Shown here piece after piece: positions 8,145-16,967 of a DNA stretch of 64,000 bases. The notes under the pieces were generated by a model. That model ran no database searches. It saw only the letters and a program-made list of their open reading frames with translations, and was not told the DNA's origin. This DNA comes from Streptomyces sp. NBC_00341. GTDB lineage: Bacteria; Actinomycetota; Actinomycetes; Streptomycetales; Streptomycetaceae. Location: positions 992,001-1,056,000 of the forward strand of contig NZ_CP108002.1 in NCBI RefSeq assembly GCF_041435055.1, written 5' to 3'. A program made the translations under genes and the position numbers. Numbering within the stretch: position 1 is the stretch's first letter; every line of letters begins with the position of its first letter.

Positions 8145-9022
8145 CGTCCTGGAGATCGGCCTGTACGAGTTCGGCGTCGTCATCGACCCGCGGACCGCGG
8201 CCACCGCTCTGGCCGCCGGTGAACGACGCGCGCTCTTTGGTACTCCAGAACATCATCAACGCCCGCGCCTTCACCGAGGCCAGCTGCCCCATCCCCTTCT
8301 CTGTCTATGCAGGCGAGGAGGACTGGGTGGTCTCAGCCGCTTCCGCCCGTAGCAGCTTCCCCGACGCAGCCGCCCTACCAGGCAACCACTTCACCATCCT
8401 GAGCAGTGAGCGAACCTTCAGCACCCTCAAGCAGCTCCTGCGCTCGGCCGCCGACAGCGAGCCACCCCAGACCACCGCCGTCTCCGCCGGACTGACTACG
8501 CGAGGCACAGCCGCCACAGCTGAACAGTCCAAGCTGGCAGCCGCAGCAGAACAGGGGCGGGCGGCGGTTGCCGATGCCGACGTCAAGAAGGCCGCGCGAG
8601 TGCTGGACGCACTGCCGCCGCAGGCGGGGTGGCTGAGGGTGGTGCGCAACCCGGAGATCCTGCCGATCCACTACGACAAGGTCACCGTGAAGTTCGACGC
8701 GGCCTGCATCGAGCTCCGCACGGAGCGGGAGACCACCGCCGACTTCCTTGATCAGGGCCTCCACACCGCCTTCAGCGCGATGACGGAGGCGCTGGACGCG
8801 CTGGAGAGCTTCATGGACGGCAGCATGTTCGGTCCGGACGACCATCGGCCGTGGCGCGATCTGACCGAGCATCCACCGTCTCGGCAGCGGGACCTGCCCC
8901 TGCTGGCTGAGGCGAGGCTGCACTTTAGCGAGCGGTACCAGGCCATGATGAACCTGCTTAACGCCAGCGGGCTGCTGCCGGCCGAGGCCAGCAAAGCGAC
9001 CGACCAGGGGGGCCAGAGGTGA
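8145..9022 (+). pseudogene. 5'-truncated alpha/beta-hydrolase-like gene with helical C-terminal extension
   Basis: The open frame contains FSVYAGEEDWVVSAASA and FPDAAALPGNHFTIL, which look like the last two catalytic elements of an alpha/beta hydrolase (acid-loop Asp and the final His). The strand bearing the nucleophile is missing. The frame enters directly from the 65-bp miniature element, and the first in-frame start after it is GTG at 8219, so the 5' part was probably lost. The C-terminal about 170 residues (from SKLAAAAEQGR) are helix-rich, with one Cys and no motif I recognise. Ends with TGA at 9022. It may be a broken effector-type hydrolase or a short live protein. Confidence 0.5.
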
Positions 9023-9587
9023 GCTCAAAAGCCGCCACGAGGTGATCTTGAAGCGCGATGCCGTCGCCGGTCATGTTGCCGAGCGTGCCCCCGCCGCACG
9101 ACACCGGACGTGGCGTCCCTCGTTTGCGGCTGGTGACAGTGTTCTTACCGGCACCCGGACCTCGCACGACCAGGAGCGTTGACCACCAGGCCCCCGCGCG
9201 GGCTGCAACCCGCGTCGCTGCCGGGCCGGACGGCCATGGTTGGGCCCCGCCCGGCCCGGCAGCCGCACCCAGCGGGCTCCGTACGAGGCACTGACACATC
9301 TCGTGGCAGATCGACTGACGTTCTCGTGGCGGACGACAATGACATAGCCGCGATGTACAGCTGCAGGCCTGTCGTCTGCCACGACATCGTCAGTGGTTCT
9401 GCCACGGAAGGGTCAGTAGGGCTGGAGTTCGACGAGCAGGCTGTGGTGTGCCCGTCGGCACCGACGAGACCCTGGCCAACCTCGTCAGCCGCAAGGCGCG
9501 TAAAGAACTTCTGCCAGTCTTGAAGCAACCAATGGACGATGCCGACGTTCTGACGTCTCGCGCCCTGCGATCGATGGGAGACACGAG
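9023..9587. other. 565-bp non-genic stretch with mobile-element debris
   Basis: No convincing complete gene. It holds the paired IS21-like ends at 9287-9420. A plus-strand open stretch at about 9451-9588 (containing [19 protein letters not shown]) looks protein-like but has no start or recognisable family. A minus-strand frame at 8958-9299 contains GPGAGKNT, a P-loop-like chance or relic motif. Confidence 0.5.
9287..9420. mobile_element. Paired IS21-like termini without transposase (MITE-like)
   Basis: Plus strand 9291-9332 has two copies of a CTGAC-N6/7-CGTGGCRG unit; the same double unit occurs inverted at 9375-9417. Repeated subterminal units at both ends are typical of IS21-family elements. 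Only about 40 bp lie between them, so this is either a miniature element or a deletion remnant. Confidence 0.55.
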
Positions 9588-11057
9588 ATGAAACCGCATA
9601 TGGCGATGGGCAGCCGCCCTCGGTCGGCGGGACCGGGCTGTCTGTCCAGCTGGGCTCCGGCCACAGCGCTCCTCCTGGCTGTGACGACATCCTGCACCGG
9701 CTCCGCACCGGGAAACGGTGGCGTCGCGGCCGGAAAGCCTGGCACGGCCGGAGTAGGAGATCGGCTCTTCCCAGGGCTCGGCAATGGTGGCTATGACGTG
9801 GTGCACTACGGGCTGACGCTGGATTACGTGCCCGAGACCAACCACCTGAAGGGCACGGCGATCATCACAGCGCAGGCCACCCAGGACCTGAGCCGCTTCA
9901 ACCTCGACCTTTCAGGGCTGCGGCTACGCAGCACCACGGTGCAGGGAGCCAAGGCCCAAGTCGCTCGCGCGGGAGACGAATTGCTCGTGACACCAGCGAA
10001 GACGGTGAGGAACCGCGAAGTCTTCAAGACAGTCGTCACCTACGACGGCACACCGCGCACGCTCAAGGACGACGACGGAGGCCTAGAAGGCTGGATGGAG
10101 ACCGACGACGGCTCGACGGCCCTGGGTCAGCCGTCCGGCTCCATGACCTGGTTTCCGGGCAACCACCACCCGTCGGACAAGGCCACGTACGACACCACGG
10201 TCACCGTGCCCAAGGACGAGGACGGCGACCCCTACGACGTGATCAGTAACGGCAAGCTGATCACGGAGGAGGACAAAGGGAAAACGGTAACCCGCCACTG
10301 GCGCACCGAGGAGCCCATGGCCAGCTACCTCGCACACGTCTCCATCGGATACTTCGAGACCCACAAGGGGCGGACGGACGATGACGTGCCCGTCTACGTC
10401 GCCATCGACCCCGACGAGGCCGAAGACTCCGCCGATGTCCCAGACCTGGTGCCTGAGATCGTCGACTGGGCCAGCAAACTCTTCGGCCCCTACCCCTTCT
10501 CCTCCGCCGGTGCCATCGTCGACCACCTTCCCGGGCTCGACTACGCCCTGGAGACCCAGACCAAGCCCTACTTCGGCGAGGCGCCCGAAGAGGCGCTGCT
10601 CGTGCACGAACTGGCACACCAGTGGTTCGGCAACTCCGTCACCCCACGCGAGTGGAAGGACCTGTGGCTCAGTGAGGGTCTGGCCACCTACGCGGAGTGG
10701 CTCTGGGAAGAGGAGCGGGGCGACAGGGGCACCACGGAGATCTTCGAGGATTACTACGACGGCACGGACACCGAGAGCGAGGGCATCTGGGCGTTCCCGC
10801 CGGCGGATCCGCCCGGCGCAGGACGCGTCTCAGATCCGCCTGTCTACGGACGCGGTGCCATGGTCGTGCACAAGGTGCGCAGGGCTGTCGGCGACGAGAC
10901 CTTCTTCGACATCCTTCGTACCTGGACCCGGCAGCACCGGCACGGCAATGTTGACACCCGGCAGTTCATCGCCCTGTGCGAGAGCAAGTCCGGGAAGGGC
11001 TTGAGCGCGCTCTTCAACACCTGGCTCTTCGACGAGAAGAAGCCCTCCCGGATGTGA
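9588..11057 (+). CDS. Secreted M1-family zinc aminopeptidase (lipoprotein)
   Basis: Membrane-anchored metallopeptidase removing N-terminal residues from peptides, 489 residues. The signal peptide has a lipobox-like VTTSC at about residues 33-37. The N-terminal beta domain is followed by the zinc motif HELAHQWFG at residue 340 and the third ligand Glu in [11 protein letters not shown]; the substrate-binding GAMVVHKVR region follows. The exopeptidase motif corresponding to GAMEN is not obvious: the expected place reads [11 protein letters not shown], so substrate preference may differ. It lacks the long C-terminal helical domain of PepN, as many secreted actinobacterial M1 enzymes do. ATG at 9588 has GGGAG eight bases upstream. 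Convergent with the protease at 11124. Confidence 0.9.
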   Translation: MKPHMAMGSRPRSAGPGCLSSWAPATALLLAVTTSCTGSAPGNGGVAAGKPGTAGVGDRLFPGLGNGGYDVVHYGLTLDYVPETNHLKGTAIITAQATQDLSRFNLDLSGLRLRSTTVQGAKAQVARAGDELLVTPAKTVRNREVFKTVVTYDGTPRTLKDDDGGLEGWMETDDGSTALGQPSGSMTWFPGNHHPSDKATYDTTVTVPKDEDGDPYDVISNGKLITEEDKGKTVTRHWRTEEPMASYLAHVSIGYFETHKGRTDDDVPVYVAIDPDEAEDSADVPDLVPEIVDWASKLFGPYPFSSAGAIVDHLPGLDYALETQTKPYFGEAPEEALLVHELAHQWFGNSVTPREWKDLWLSEGLATYAEWLWEEERGDRGTTEIFEDYYDGTDTESEGIWAFPPADPPGAGRVSDPPVYGRGAMVVHKVRRAVGDETFFDILRTWTRQHRHGNVDTRQFIALCESKSGKGLSALFNTWLFDEKKPSRM

Positions 11058-11075
11058 GGAGGGCGATCCGACGAG

Positions 11076-11106
11076 AGAAGGGCTCTCCCCGAGGGAAAGC
11101 CCTTCT
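11076..11106. terminator. Bidirectional hairpin terminator
   Basis: AGAAGGGCT at 11076-11084 pairs with AGCCCTTCT at 11098-11106. Lies between two convergent genes ending at 11057 and 11124 and can serve both. Confidence 0.75.
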
Positions 11107-11123
11107 CCGGCCCGCAGAAGGCC

Positions 11124-13097
11124 CTATACAGGCGGGTACACCAACGTGATCTCGCGGTTCAGGCCGGTCTCGTCCACATCCGGGTACATGGACACCTCAC
11201 CGTCGGACCACCGCACCAGGAAGTCGTCCGGGTGGCGGTTGTCCGTGTAGTCGCCCGCGCCCAGGACGGTGGCGTGCGTCCAGAGCCGGTTGGGCTTCTT
11301 GACCTGGCTCTCGCCGTGGAAACCGTTCTGGTCGACGTCCTTGTAGAGGGTCAGCTCTCCGTCCGTCCAGCGCACGATGAGGTCGTGCTGGTCGTTGCCG
11401 GTGAAGTCGCCCGACGTGATCGTCGCGGCGTGCTTCCAGGTGCCGTTGGGCGCGGCGAGTTTCTTCTCGCCGTGGAAGCCGTCGCGGTTGACGTCGGTGT
11501 ACAGGGTGACTTCACCGTCGCTCCAGCGGACCAGGAGATCGTCGGCCCACTTGTTACTGGTCGTGTAGCGACCACCGGTTATGGAAGTGGCGTGCTTCCA
11601 CAGATCGTTGGGCTTTTGCAGCTGTACCTCGCCGTGGAGCCCCTTCTCGTCGACATCGGGATACAGCGTCAGTTCGCCATCCGTCCAGCGGACGATGAGG
11701 TCGTCGCGGTCGGCCCCGGTGAAGTCGCCCGCGGCCATGGTCTCGGCGTGCTTCCAGGTGCCGTTGGGCGCGATGAGACGAATCTCCCTGTCGAAGTTGT
11801 CGCCTTCCTCCCCGGCACCTCGGTACAAGGTCAACTCGCCGTCGGACCAGCGCACGATCAGGTCGGAGTAGTCCCAGGAACCCGGATTACCGTCAGTGAA
11901 GTAGCCACCCGCCATGACCTCGGCATGCTGCCAGGTCTCAGCTTTGCCCAAAACACCACGGCCCGCCGGCTGACGGTTGTTGACCGCGTCGTCGTACAGC
12001 GACTTGGCGTCACCGTCGAGGTAGGAGCTGTAGGAGATCTCGTCCTTGTCGCCGCCCGTCTTCCAGCCGCCGATCACGCCGATGATGCCCCAGTCGCTGC
12101 CTCGCTTGATGAGGAACGGCCCACCGGACGCACCACCCGAGTACTTGTCACAGGCGATGCGCAGGAAGCTGCCCGGGATCTTAGGGTCGGTGCTGTCGTA
12201 TCGGACGGTCTTGTCCGTGCAGTCCAGCGGGCGCTTCTGGTTGGCCGGGTAACCGATGAGGCGGGTGGGGTTGTGGTTGTACCCGGCATTGATCATCAAC
12301 TCGGCGCCGCCGACAACGTCCTCGACGTTCTTGCCGCCGCGCGGTTCGAGCAGCAGGAAGTTGAAGTCGAGGTCGGCCGCGGCGTCCGGGCCCTTGGCCA
12401 GGTACCGCTTGTCGACGTAGATACGTCCGGGCTTGACAGTGAAGGAGCCGTGCGGCTTCTTCCCGTCGTCGTACTGCGGGACGAACGCGAGGTTTTTGCG
12501 CGCGTCCTGGTCGTCGAAGCAGTGGCCGGCGCTCATCACGATGTTCTTGCCGGGGCTCTTGACGACCGTGCCACCGCAGAAGCGGCCGGTCGCGGTGCCG
12601 TCGTTCCAGAAGAAGGTGCCGACGATGGGCAGCCCTTCGAACGGCTGACTAGCGGCGCGCCCCGTCCTGGGCGGGGCGGGAAAGTGCTTGGCCTCCTGCT
12701 CCTTGACGGGCTTCGCGGCCCGCATGCGCTCTGGGGTCCAGTAGTCGTCGGCGTCAGCCGGCGTGAACCCGCGCGCGTCGTCGTCTCCGCCTGCCGGGAC
12801 GGGGACCGACGGAGCGGAAGACTGCTCCTTCGGGACAGGGGCAGACGGAACGGAAGGCTCCGTCGGTGGCACGGAGGCCGGCGGAACAGAAGGCTCCGTC
12901 GGTGGCACGGAGGGCGGCGGAACAGAAGGCTGCTCCGGGACGGCCGTCGGCGAAGCGGAGGACGGCTGCGCCGGGGTGCTCGGGACGGAGCTCCCCGAGG
13001 GAGCCGGATCGCCCTGGTCGGCAATCGCCGGAAAGCCCGGCAGCAGCATGAGTGCTGCGGCGCCCGCCGCAGTACCCAGCGCTCTGCGTATTCTCAT
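11124..13097 (-). CDS. Secreted trypsin-like serine protease with five C-terminal propeller-type repeats
   Basis: Protein of 657 residues. Order: Sec signal peptide (residues 1-26); Pro/Ser/Glu-rich linker with repeated VPPTEPSVPP units (about 30-115); S1-type protease domain with NIVMSAGHC (catalytic His), AADLDFNFLLLE (Asp) and GGASGGPFLI (Ser); then five repeats of about 51 residues each (398-657), pattern W-x-HA-x5-G-(D/Y)(F/Y)T...DLIVRW-x-DGE-x-TLY-x-DVD-x2-G. These resemble FG-GAP/VCBS beta-propeller blades and probably bind a surface or polymer. ATG at 13097 has GGGGGA seven bases upstream. A strong hairpin lies just before it. Oddly, two secreted peptidases occur back to back inside a region framed by IS21-like ends. 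Confidence 0.9.
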   Translation of the reverse strand: MRIRRALGTAAGAAALMLLPGFPAIADQGDPAPSGSSVPSTPAQPSSASPTAVPEQPSVPPPSVPPTEPSVPPASVPPTEPSVPSAPVPKEQSSAPSVPVPAGGDDDARGFTPADADDYWTPERMRAAKPVKEQEAKHFPAPPRTGRAASQPFEGLPIVGTFFWNDGTATGRFCGGTVVKSPGKNIVMSAGHCFDDQDARKNLAFVPQYDDGKKPHGSFTVKPGRIYVDKRYLAKGPDAAADLDFNFLLLEPRGGKNVEDVVGGAELMINAGYNHNPTRLIGYPANQKRPLDCTDKTVRYDSTDPKIPGSFLRIACDKYSGGASGGPFLIKRGSDWGIIGVIGGWKTGGDKDEISYSSYLDGDAKSLYDDAVNNRQPAGRGVLGKAETWQHAEVMAGGYFTDGNPGSWDYSDLIVRWSDGELTLYRGAGEEGDNFDREIRLIAPNGTWKHAETMAAGDFTGADRDDLIVRWTDGELTLYPDVDEKGLHGEVQLQKPNDLWKHATSITGGRYTTSNKWADDLLVRWSDGEVTLYTDVNRDGFHGEKKLAAPNGTWKHAATITSGDFTGNDQHDLIVRWTDGELTLYKDVDQNGFHGESQVKKPNRLWTHATVLGAGDYTDNRHPDDFLVRWSDGEVSMYPDVDETGLNREITLVYPPV

Positions 13098-13120
13098 GGT
13101 TGTTCCCCCACACGAAAAGA

Positions 13121-13154
13121 TGACACAGCCACGCCGTCTGGCGTGGCTGTGTCA
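13121..13154. promoter_or_regulatory. 15-bp perfect inverted repeat in a divergent promoter region
   Basis: TGACACAGCCACGCC (13121-13135) and its exact complement (13140-13154) with loop GTCT, between the protease start (13097, minus) and a secreted-protein start (13202, plus). Position 24 bases before the protease start suggests a 5'-leader hairpin or an operator rather than a terminator. Confidence 0.6.
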
Positions 13155-13201
13155 AGGTCAGTCAAAATCGTATGACTACTAATGGCACGGGGAAAACGCA
13201 T

Positions 13202-13768
13202 ATGCTCGACTTCACACGTTCGTCCATCCGCTGCGGACTTGCCGCTACTGCCCTGCCGCTGATGTTGCTCGGGCAGGCCGGAGCGGCCCACGCCGATCAG
13301 CTCCCCTTCCCCAAGCAGGGGTACAGCTTCGTCGGTGGCCCCGCGGCGCCTGGCGAGGTAGTGAACCTCACGGTCAAGGAACGCCCCGGCAACCCGCACC
13401 CGACGGACGTCGAGGTCTCAAGCCCTGCGCTGACCGACGACACCGTCCTCGGTGACACCAGGAGAGCCTGGGTGGGCGCGGGCCGGATCAAGAAGACGGT
13501 GAAGCCCGGAACGTATCCGGTGACATTCACGCTGCGACACAAGAGCGCCGAATGCGTGACGGAAGAGGACCGCGACTACGTGTGCGACTATCCCGCGATC
13601 GTCCTGCGCTCGAAGGTGACGGTATCGGGTCAGGACGAGACCGCGGCATCGAGCGAAGGGCCAGGCTTCGGTGGCGGATTGGCCATCGGTATCGCGTCGG
13701 GCGCCGTGGCGACACTGGCGGTGGGCGGGGTACTTCTGCGCCTTCGCCGCCGCCAAGTTCCGTCTTGA
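13202..13768 (+). CDS. Small exported, C-terminally membrane-anchored protein of unknown function
   Basis: 188 residues from ATG at 13202 (GGGGA nine bases upstream; an in-frame ATG at 13172 would add ten residues). Sec signal peptide ends near AHADQ. The extracellular domain is about 110 residues, with two cysteines (AECVTEE, YVCDY) that may form a disulfide, and beta-rich composition (VVNLTVKERPG, YPVTFTLRHK). A single hydrophobic segment, GLAIGIASGAVATLAVGGVLL, is followed by an Arg-rich tail, giving a type-I membrane topology. No sortase motif is present. Divergent from the repeat-bearing protease and sharing its hairpin region, so possibly co-regulated. Resembles cell-surface proteins of Streptomyces of unknown role. 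Confidence 0.7.
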   Translation: MLDFTRSSIRCGLAATALPLMLLGQAGAAHADQLPFPKQGYSFVGGPAAPGEVVNLTVKERPGNPHPTDVEVSSPALTDDTVLGDTRRAWVGAGRIKKTVKPGTYPVTFTLRHKSAECVTEEDRDYVCDYPAIVLRSKVTVSGQDETAASSEGPGFGGGLAIGIASGAVATLAVGGVLLRLRRRQVPS

Positions 13769-14208
13769 CCCTCGTCGGCACCCCGGGGCCCGGTTCAGCG
13801 CGTCGAGCTGCCGGTCGAGCCGTTGTGATCCGGTGCTGACCCGCATACCCAATACGGATGTCGGTCAGTACGCGCGGCCACGCGGAGAGTAGATGTTGTC
13901 GGCGGCGTCCAGGGCCTCGGTCAGGGCGTCCCCCGGACAGGATACCCTCAAGTAGCCATCGGTTTCTGAGGATTGGCCGCAGGTCACCGGAACGAGCTCG
14001 ACTGCCGCGACGAGGGCGAGTGCCCCAGTTGCGGGCACACCACCGGCAAGACCCTGCTCCCGCCGTACGCGGCCGCATCATCGCCGCCCATCCGCTCAGC
14101 GCTGACTTCCTGTACCTACTGACACACCTCATGGCAGAGCCACTGACATCCAGTGGCAGACTCCGCTGACGTCCCGATGGCAGTCGACACCTTCGGCTTT
14201 CCCTCTTA
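13769..14208. other. 440-bp non-genic stretch left of the IS5-family element
   Basis: No supportable gene. Contains an IS21-like end (14116-14185). A plus-strand frame around 13975-14110 includes ECPSCGHTTGKTLLPP, zinc-ribbon-like, but with no start or continuation; likely a relic. Confidence 0.5.
14116..14185. mobile_element. Solo IS21-like terminus
   Basis: Three direct units of the CTGAC...(A/G)TGGCAG pattern at a period of about 24 bases, starting CTACTGACAC at 14116, the same start as the inverted copy ending near 9420. No istA/istB genes are in the window. Cut on the right by the IS5-family element. Confidence 0.5.
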
Positions 14209-15066
14209 GACGTCGTTTCCTATGGTGTGGTCGCTCGTTGGTCTGTGCATGACGGATCTGGTTGAGCGGTTGGTGCCGGATGAGTTGTGGGTATTGTTCC
14301 GGCGGGTGGTGCCGCCCACGGAGGTGAGGCGTCCGCAGGGCGGGGGCCGTCGTCGGGCCGGTGACCGTGAGGTTCTGGCGGCGGTCGTCTTCGTGGCTAC
14401 CTCGGGCTGTACGTGGAGGCAGCTTCCGCCGGTGTTCGGCCCGGCCTGGCAGACGGTTTACCGGCGGTTCGCCCAGTGGAGCGCGGATCGGGTCTGGGGC
14501 CGTCTCCACCGTGTGGTCCTGGACGAACTCGGGGCGCGGGGTGAGCTGGACTGGTCGCGGTGCGCGATCGACTCCGTCAGCGTCCGGGCGGCAAAAGGGG
14601 GCTCCTGACGGGACCGAATCCGACCGACCGAGGCAAGTTGGGATCGAAAATCCATCTGGTCACCGACCGGAACGGACTGCCGCTCTCACTGGGCATCTCC
14701 GGCGCCAACACGCACGACAGCCAGGGACTGGAACCGCTCGTCCGTGGAATCCCGCCCATCCGTTCCCGTCGCGGCCCACGCCGCAGGCGGCCGGCGAAGC
14801 TGCATGCGGACAAGGGCTACGACTACAACCACCTGCGGCGATGGCTTCGTTCACGCGGCATACGTCACCGCATCGCCCGCAAGGGAGTCGAGTCCTCCAC
14901 CCGGCTCGGCCGTCACCGCCGGGTGGTCGAACGAACCGTCTCCTGGCCGGCCGGCTGCCGACGCCTCCACCGCCGCTACGAACGCAAACCCGAGCACTTC
15001 CTCGCCTTCGTCGGCATAGCAGCAACCCTCATCTGCCACCGACGACTCACCAAATGAGACAACCTC
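14209..15066 (+). mobile_element. IS5-family (IS427-group) insertion sequence, 858 bp
   Basis: Ends are imperfect inverted repeats (GACGTCGTTTCC at 14209 against the complement of GAGACAACCTC at 15056-15066), flanked on both sides by TTA (14206-14208 and 15067-15069), a short target duplication of the kind expected for this group. Contains two overlapping transposase frames. Inserted into an already degraded Uma2/IS21-like junction. Confidence 0.8.
14249..15057 (+). CDS. IS5-family transposase, two frames joined by -1 frameshift
   Basis: First frame 14249-14608 (MTDLVERLVPDELWVLF ... CAIDSVSVRAAKGGS, with the first catalytic Asp in AIDS), second frame to 15057 (LTGPNPTDRGKLGSKIHL, second Asp in HADKGYD, Glu in VVERTVSW). 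The two frames overlap at A4G5 (14593-14601); a -1 slip there gives VRAAKGGLLTGPNPTDRGK, which is how uninterrupted relatives read. All three DDE residues are present and nothing else looks broken, so this is a programmed frameshift of the kind used by the IS427 group, and the element may still be active. An alternative start at 14222 adds nine residues. Confidence 0.8.
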
Positions 15067-15577
15067 TTAGCGCCGGTTTTCGTTCGGATGTTCCTCGGCC
15101 CCCGAGCTGCTGTTCCAGGTGCTGACCGAACGGGTCCGGCAGCCGTAGTACCGCACCGAACGGGTGCGGGCCGTCAACGCGGGTGTAGCCCAGGTGCCCG
15201 GGCTCGGAGAACAGTGTGATGCTGCCCTCGATCCGGTCGACGAGGAGGTAGAGCGGGGCCCGGTACTCGGCGTACCGGCGCCGCTTCACGATCCGGTCGG
15301 TTTCAGCGTTCGACTCCGACTTCACTTCCACGACGAGGAAAGTCTGATCGGGGAGTAGTGCCCCGCCGCCCTTGGCGAGCTCCTTGGGGACGACAACGAC
15401 GTCACGCTCGGCATTGTCGATCCGCCACGGATCACGGACGTCCGCGCTCGACTTCCAGCGACAGCCTGTTTGAGCAGCAGTGAGTGTCCAGCGTCGCCAC
15501 GCTTGTTCACGAGAACTCAGAGTGCCGTAAAGGGACTTCCTCCACAAGCCCCCGCGAAACCAGCCGGTCAAGGCCAT
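15047..15577 (-). pseudogene. Uma2-family (PD-(D/E)XK) nuclease remnant
   Basis: The core of a Uma2/DUF820 restriction-endonuclease-fold protein is clear: ERDVVVVPKE with the catalytic Asp, LVVEVKSESNAETDRIVKRR with the E-x-K pair, and YLLVDRIEGSITLFSEPG. The N-terminal 50 residues (from ATG at 15577) do not match the usual domain and the C-terminus reads into the IS5-family element, stopping inside it at 15047. Before that insertion the frame would have run into the IS21-like end. Family members are usually about 190 residues with a conserved N-terminal segment, so this is best seen as a decayed copy. Confidence 0.6.
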
Positions 15578-15795
15578 GGCCCGGCCGCACGCGTCATCGA
15601 CACAAAAAGCACATCAGGCGGATATCGCCAACACTCCATGTACGCAAGGTCGCGATTACAGACCCTGACGGGCATCTTTGCGACACTTCGAACGTCTGCG
15701 CGCACTACGAAATGTGTAACCGCCTAGCATCGAATTTACCGCAGCCTCGAACGCACGGTTCGAGAACCCATGCGGCATGAATCGGGGTTCAATAA

Positions 15796-16281
15796 ATGCG
15801 TTTCCATGCTGCCCTGTCCACAGCAGCAGCCAGTGTTCTGGTTCTCTTCGCAGGAACCGGAACTTCCCATGCCGCATCGGACAGCCGGGAAGCCATACCT
15901 TCCATCACCGCTGATGCCACGACCAAGGCATCCGCAGTGGTTGTTGGCTGCCTCTTCGAGTCAATGAAGCCGTTTTACGTCACCGCCGGCGGTCCTTTGT
16001 ACGCACAAGGGAAGATCAAGAGCTGCACGACTCCGAAACCGGACGCGTGCAAGCTCGACGTCACACTGGAGAAGAAGCTGTCGAACGGCCTGTACGGTGT
16101 CGTTGCCAACAAGAACACGGGCTGGAAGACGTGCAAGGCCAAGACCCTCAGCGTGCCGTACAAGTGCCCCCAGCGGATCCAGAAGCACACGCACAAGACC
16201 GTGTCCTCCCTGCAAATCGAGTACAAGGGAAAGTACGGCACAAAGGTCGTCGGCAGTTCAACAATAGCTACGAACTGCTGA
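15796..16281 (+). CDS. Small secreted cysteine-containing protein of unknown function
   Basis: 161 residues from ATG at 15796. Sec signal peptide (MRFHAALSTAAASVLVLF ... SHAA, cleavage near residue 27). The mature part has six cysteines (VVGCLFE, IKSCTT, DACKLD, WKTCKA, YKCPQ, ATNC), suggesting three disulfides, and is Lys-rich and basic. No family recognised; size and composition fit secreted inhibitors or small binding proteins of Streptomyces. Base composition is lower in G+C than neighbours, in keeping with an acquired gene. About 220 bp upstream hold no other gene. Confidence 0.7.
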   Translation: MRFHAALSTAAASVLVLFAGTGTSHAASDSREAIPSITADATTKASAVVVGCLFESMKPFYVTAGGPLYAQGKIKSCTTPKPDACKLDVTLEKKLSNGLYGVVANKNTGWKTCKAKTLSVPYKCPQRIQKHTHKTVSSLQIEYKGKYGTKVVGSSTIATNC

Positions 16282-16314
16282 CTTAGCGCGGCTGGCGAGA
16301 GGGTGGATCGCACC

Positions 16315-16734
16315 TCAGGGTGCGGGTCGCCCTTCGTTCTTCGGGCGGGGATTTAGCTCCTCATCGAGCAGTTCCTCCTCACTCAGCTCAACGGCGAATT
16401 CGTTACCTTCCGGATCGGCCATCGTCACACAGGACAGGTCAAATGGATCCCGGGATTCCGCAAGGAGTACAGCCCCCAACGCAGTGAGCCTGCGGACTTC
16501 CTCTTCCAATGTTCCGCACACGGCCCCAATACCCAGACGCATCGTCGCGCGGGGGCGCTCGCTGTTTGCGGCAGGTTTGAAATACAGGGAATGCGGCTCG
16601 TTGCCATCAACCAGTTGCAGATGGAGCCCGTGGCTGCCGTCGATCACTGGCTTGTTAAGGACGGAGCTCCAGAACCGAGCCAACGCCTCCGGATCCGTAC
16701 ACAAGAAGGTCACGCGTCGCAGCTGTGTGGTCAT
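16315..16734 (-). CDS. VOC family protein (glyoxalase-like)
   Basis: 139 residues from ATG at 16734. RRVTFLCTDPEALARFWSSV opens the first beta-alpha-beta-beta-beta unit, HLQLVDGNEP and the C-terminal VTMADPEGNEFAVEL complete the fold, with the terminal Glu acting as the usual metal ligand. The longer frame upstream has no family similarity; a GTG three codons earlier is an alternative start. The Streptomyces glyoxalase-like group of this pattern is mostly uncharacterised. Sits in the accessory island beside gene fragments, unrelated in sequence to the VOC protein at 7633. Confidence 0.8.
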   Translation of the reverse strand: MTTQLRRVTFLCTDPEALARFWSSVLNKPVIDGSHGLHLQLVDGNEPHSLYFKPAANSERPRATMRLGIGAVCGTLEEEVRRLTALGAVLLAESRDPFDLSCVTMADPEGNEFAVELSEEELLDEELNPRPKNEGRPAP

Positions 16735-16925
16735 ACGCTTCACCGTACTGAACTTCGCTCCGGGCAGGAGGAGCGCGAGGGCGCGGGGCCGGCGGCGGGG
16801 GCCGGTGGAGCCGATGACGCGGGCGTCGGTGGTGTCCGCGTGCCGGATCTTCAACCTTAACTGCACCATCCGGAGAACCGTTGGGGTGTGTGCTTCGGTG
16901 GATATATGAGCTCGGGAGTGGCTGC

Positions 16926-16967
16926 CTGACCTGGTCACGGGGTTGCGCGGGCACCGGACCAGGTCAG
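16926..16967. repeat. 11-bp inverted repeat at the end of a gene remnant
   Basis: CTGACCTGGTC (16926-16936) and its exact complement (16957-16967) around a 20-base loop that includes the stop of the minus-strand remnant. Possible terminator. Confidence 0.45.

Noticed and set aside
8958..9299. Minus-strand frame with P-loop-like GPGAGKNT
   Set aside because: No second ATPase motif, no start signal, and it overlaps the end of the hydrolase fragment; considered chance or relic.
11124..11960. Regular repeats considered as a CRISPR or satellite array
   Set aside because: Period of about 153 bases is in frame and encodes conserved protein blades; no short repeat/unique spacer pattern exists there or elsewhere in the window.
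11232..13175. 647-residue plus-strand open frame opposite the protease
   Set aside because: Antisense shadow; its apparent repeats simply mirror the five protease repeats.
15760..15795. tRNA-like GGTTCGAGAACC segment
   Set aside because: No acceptor or anticodon stems could be folded around it; no tRNA or rRNA gene was found in the window, including next to the integrase.
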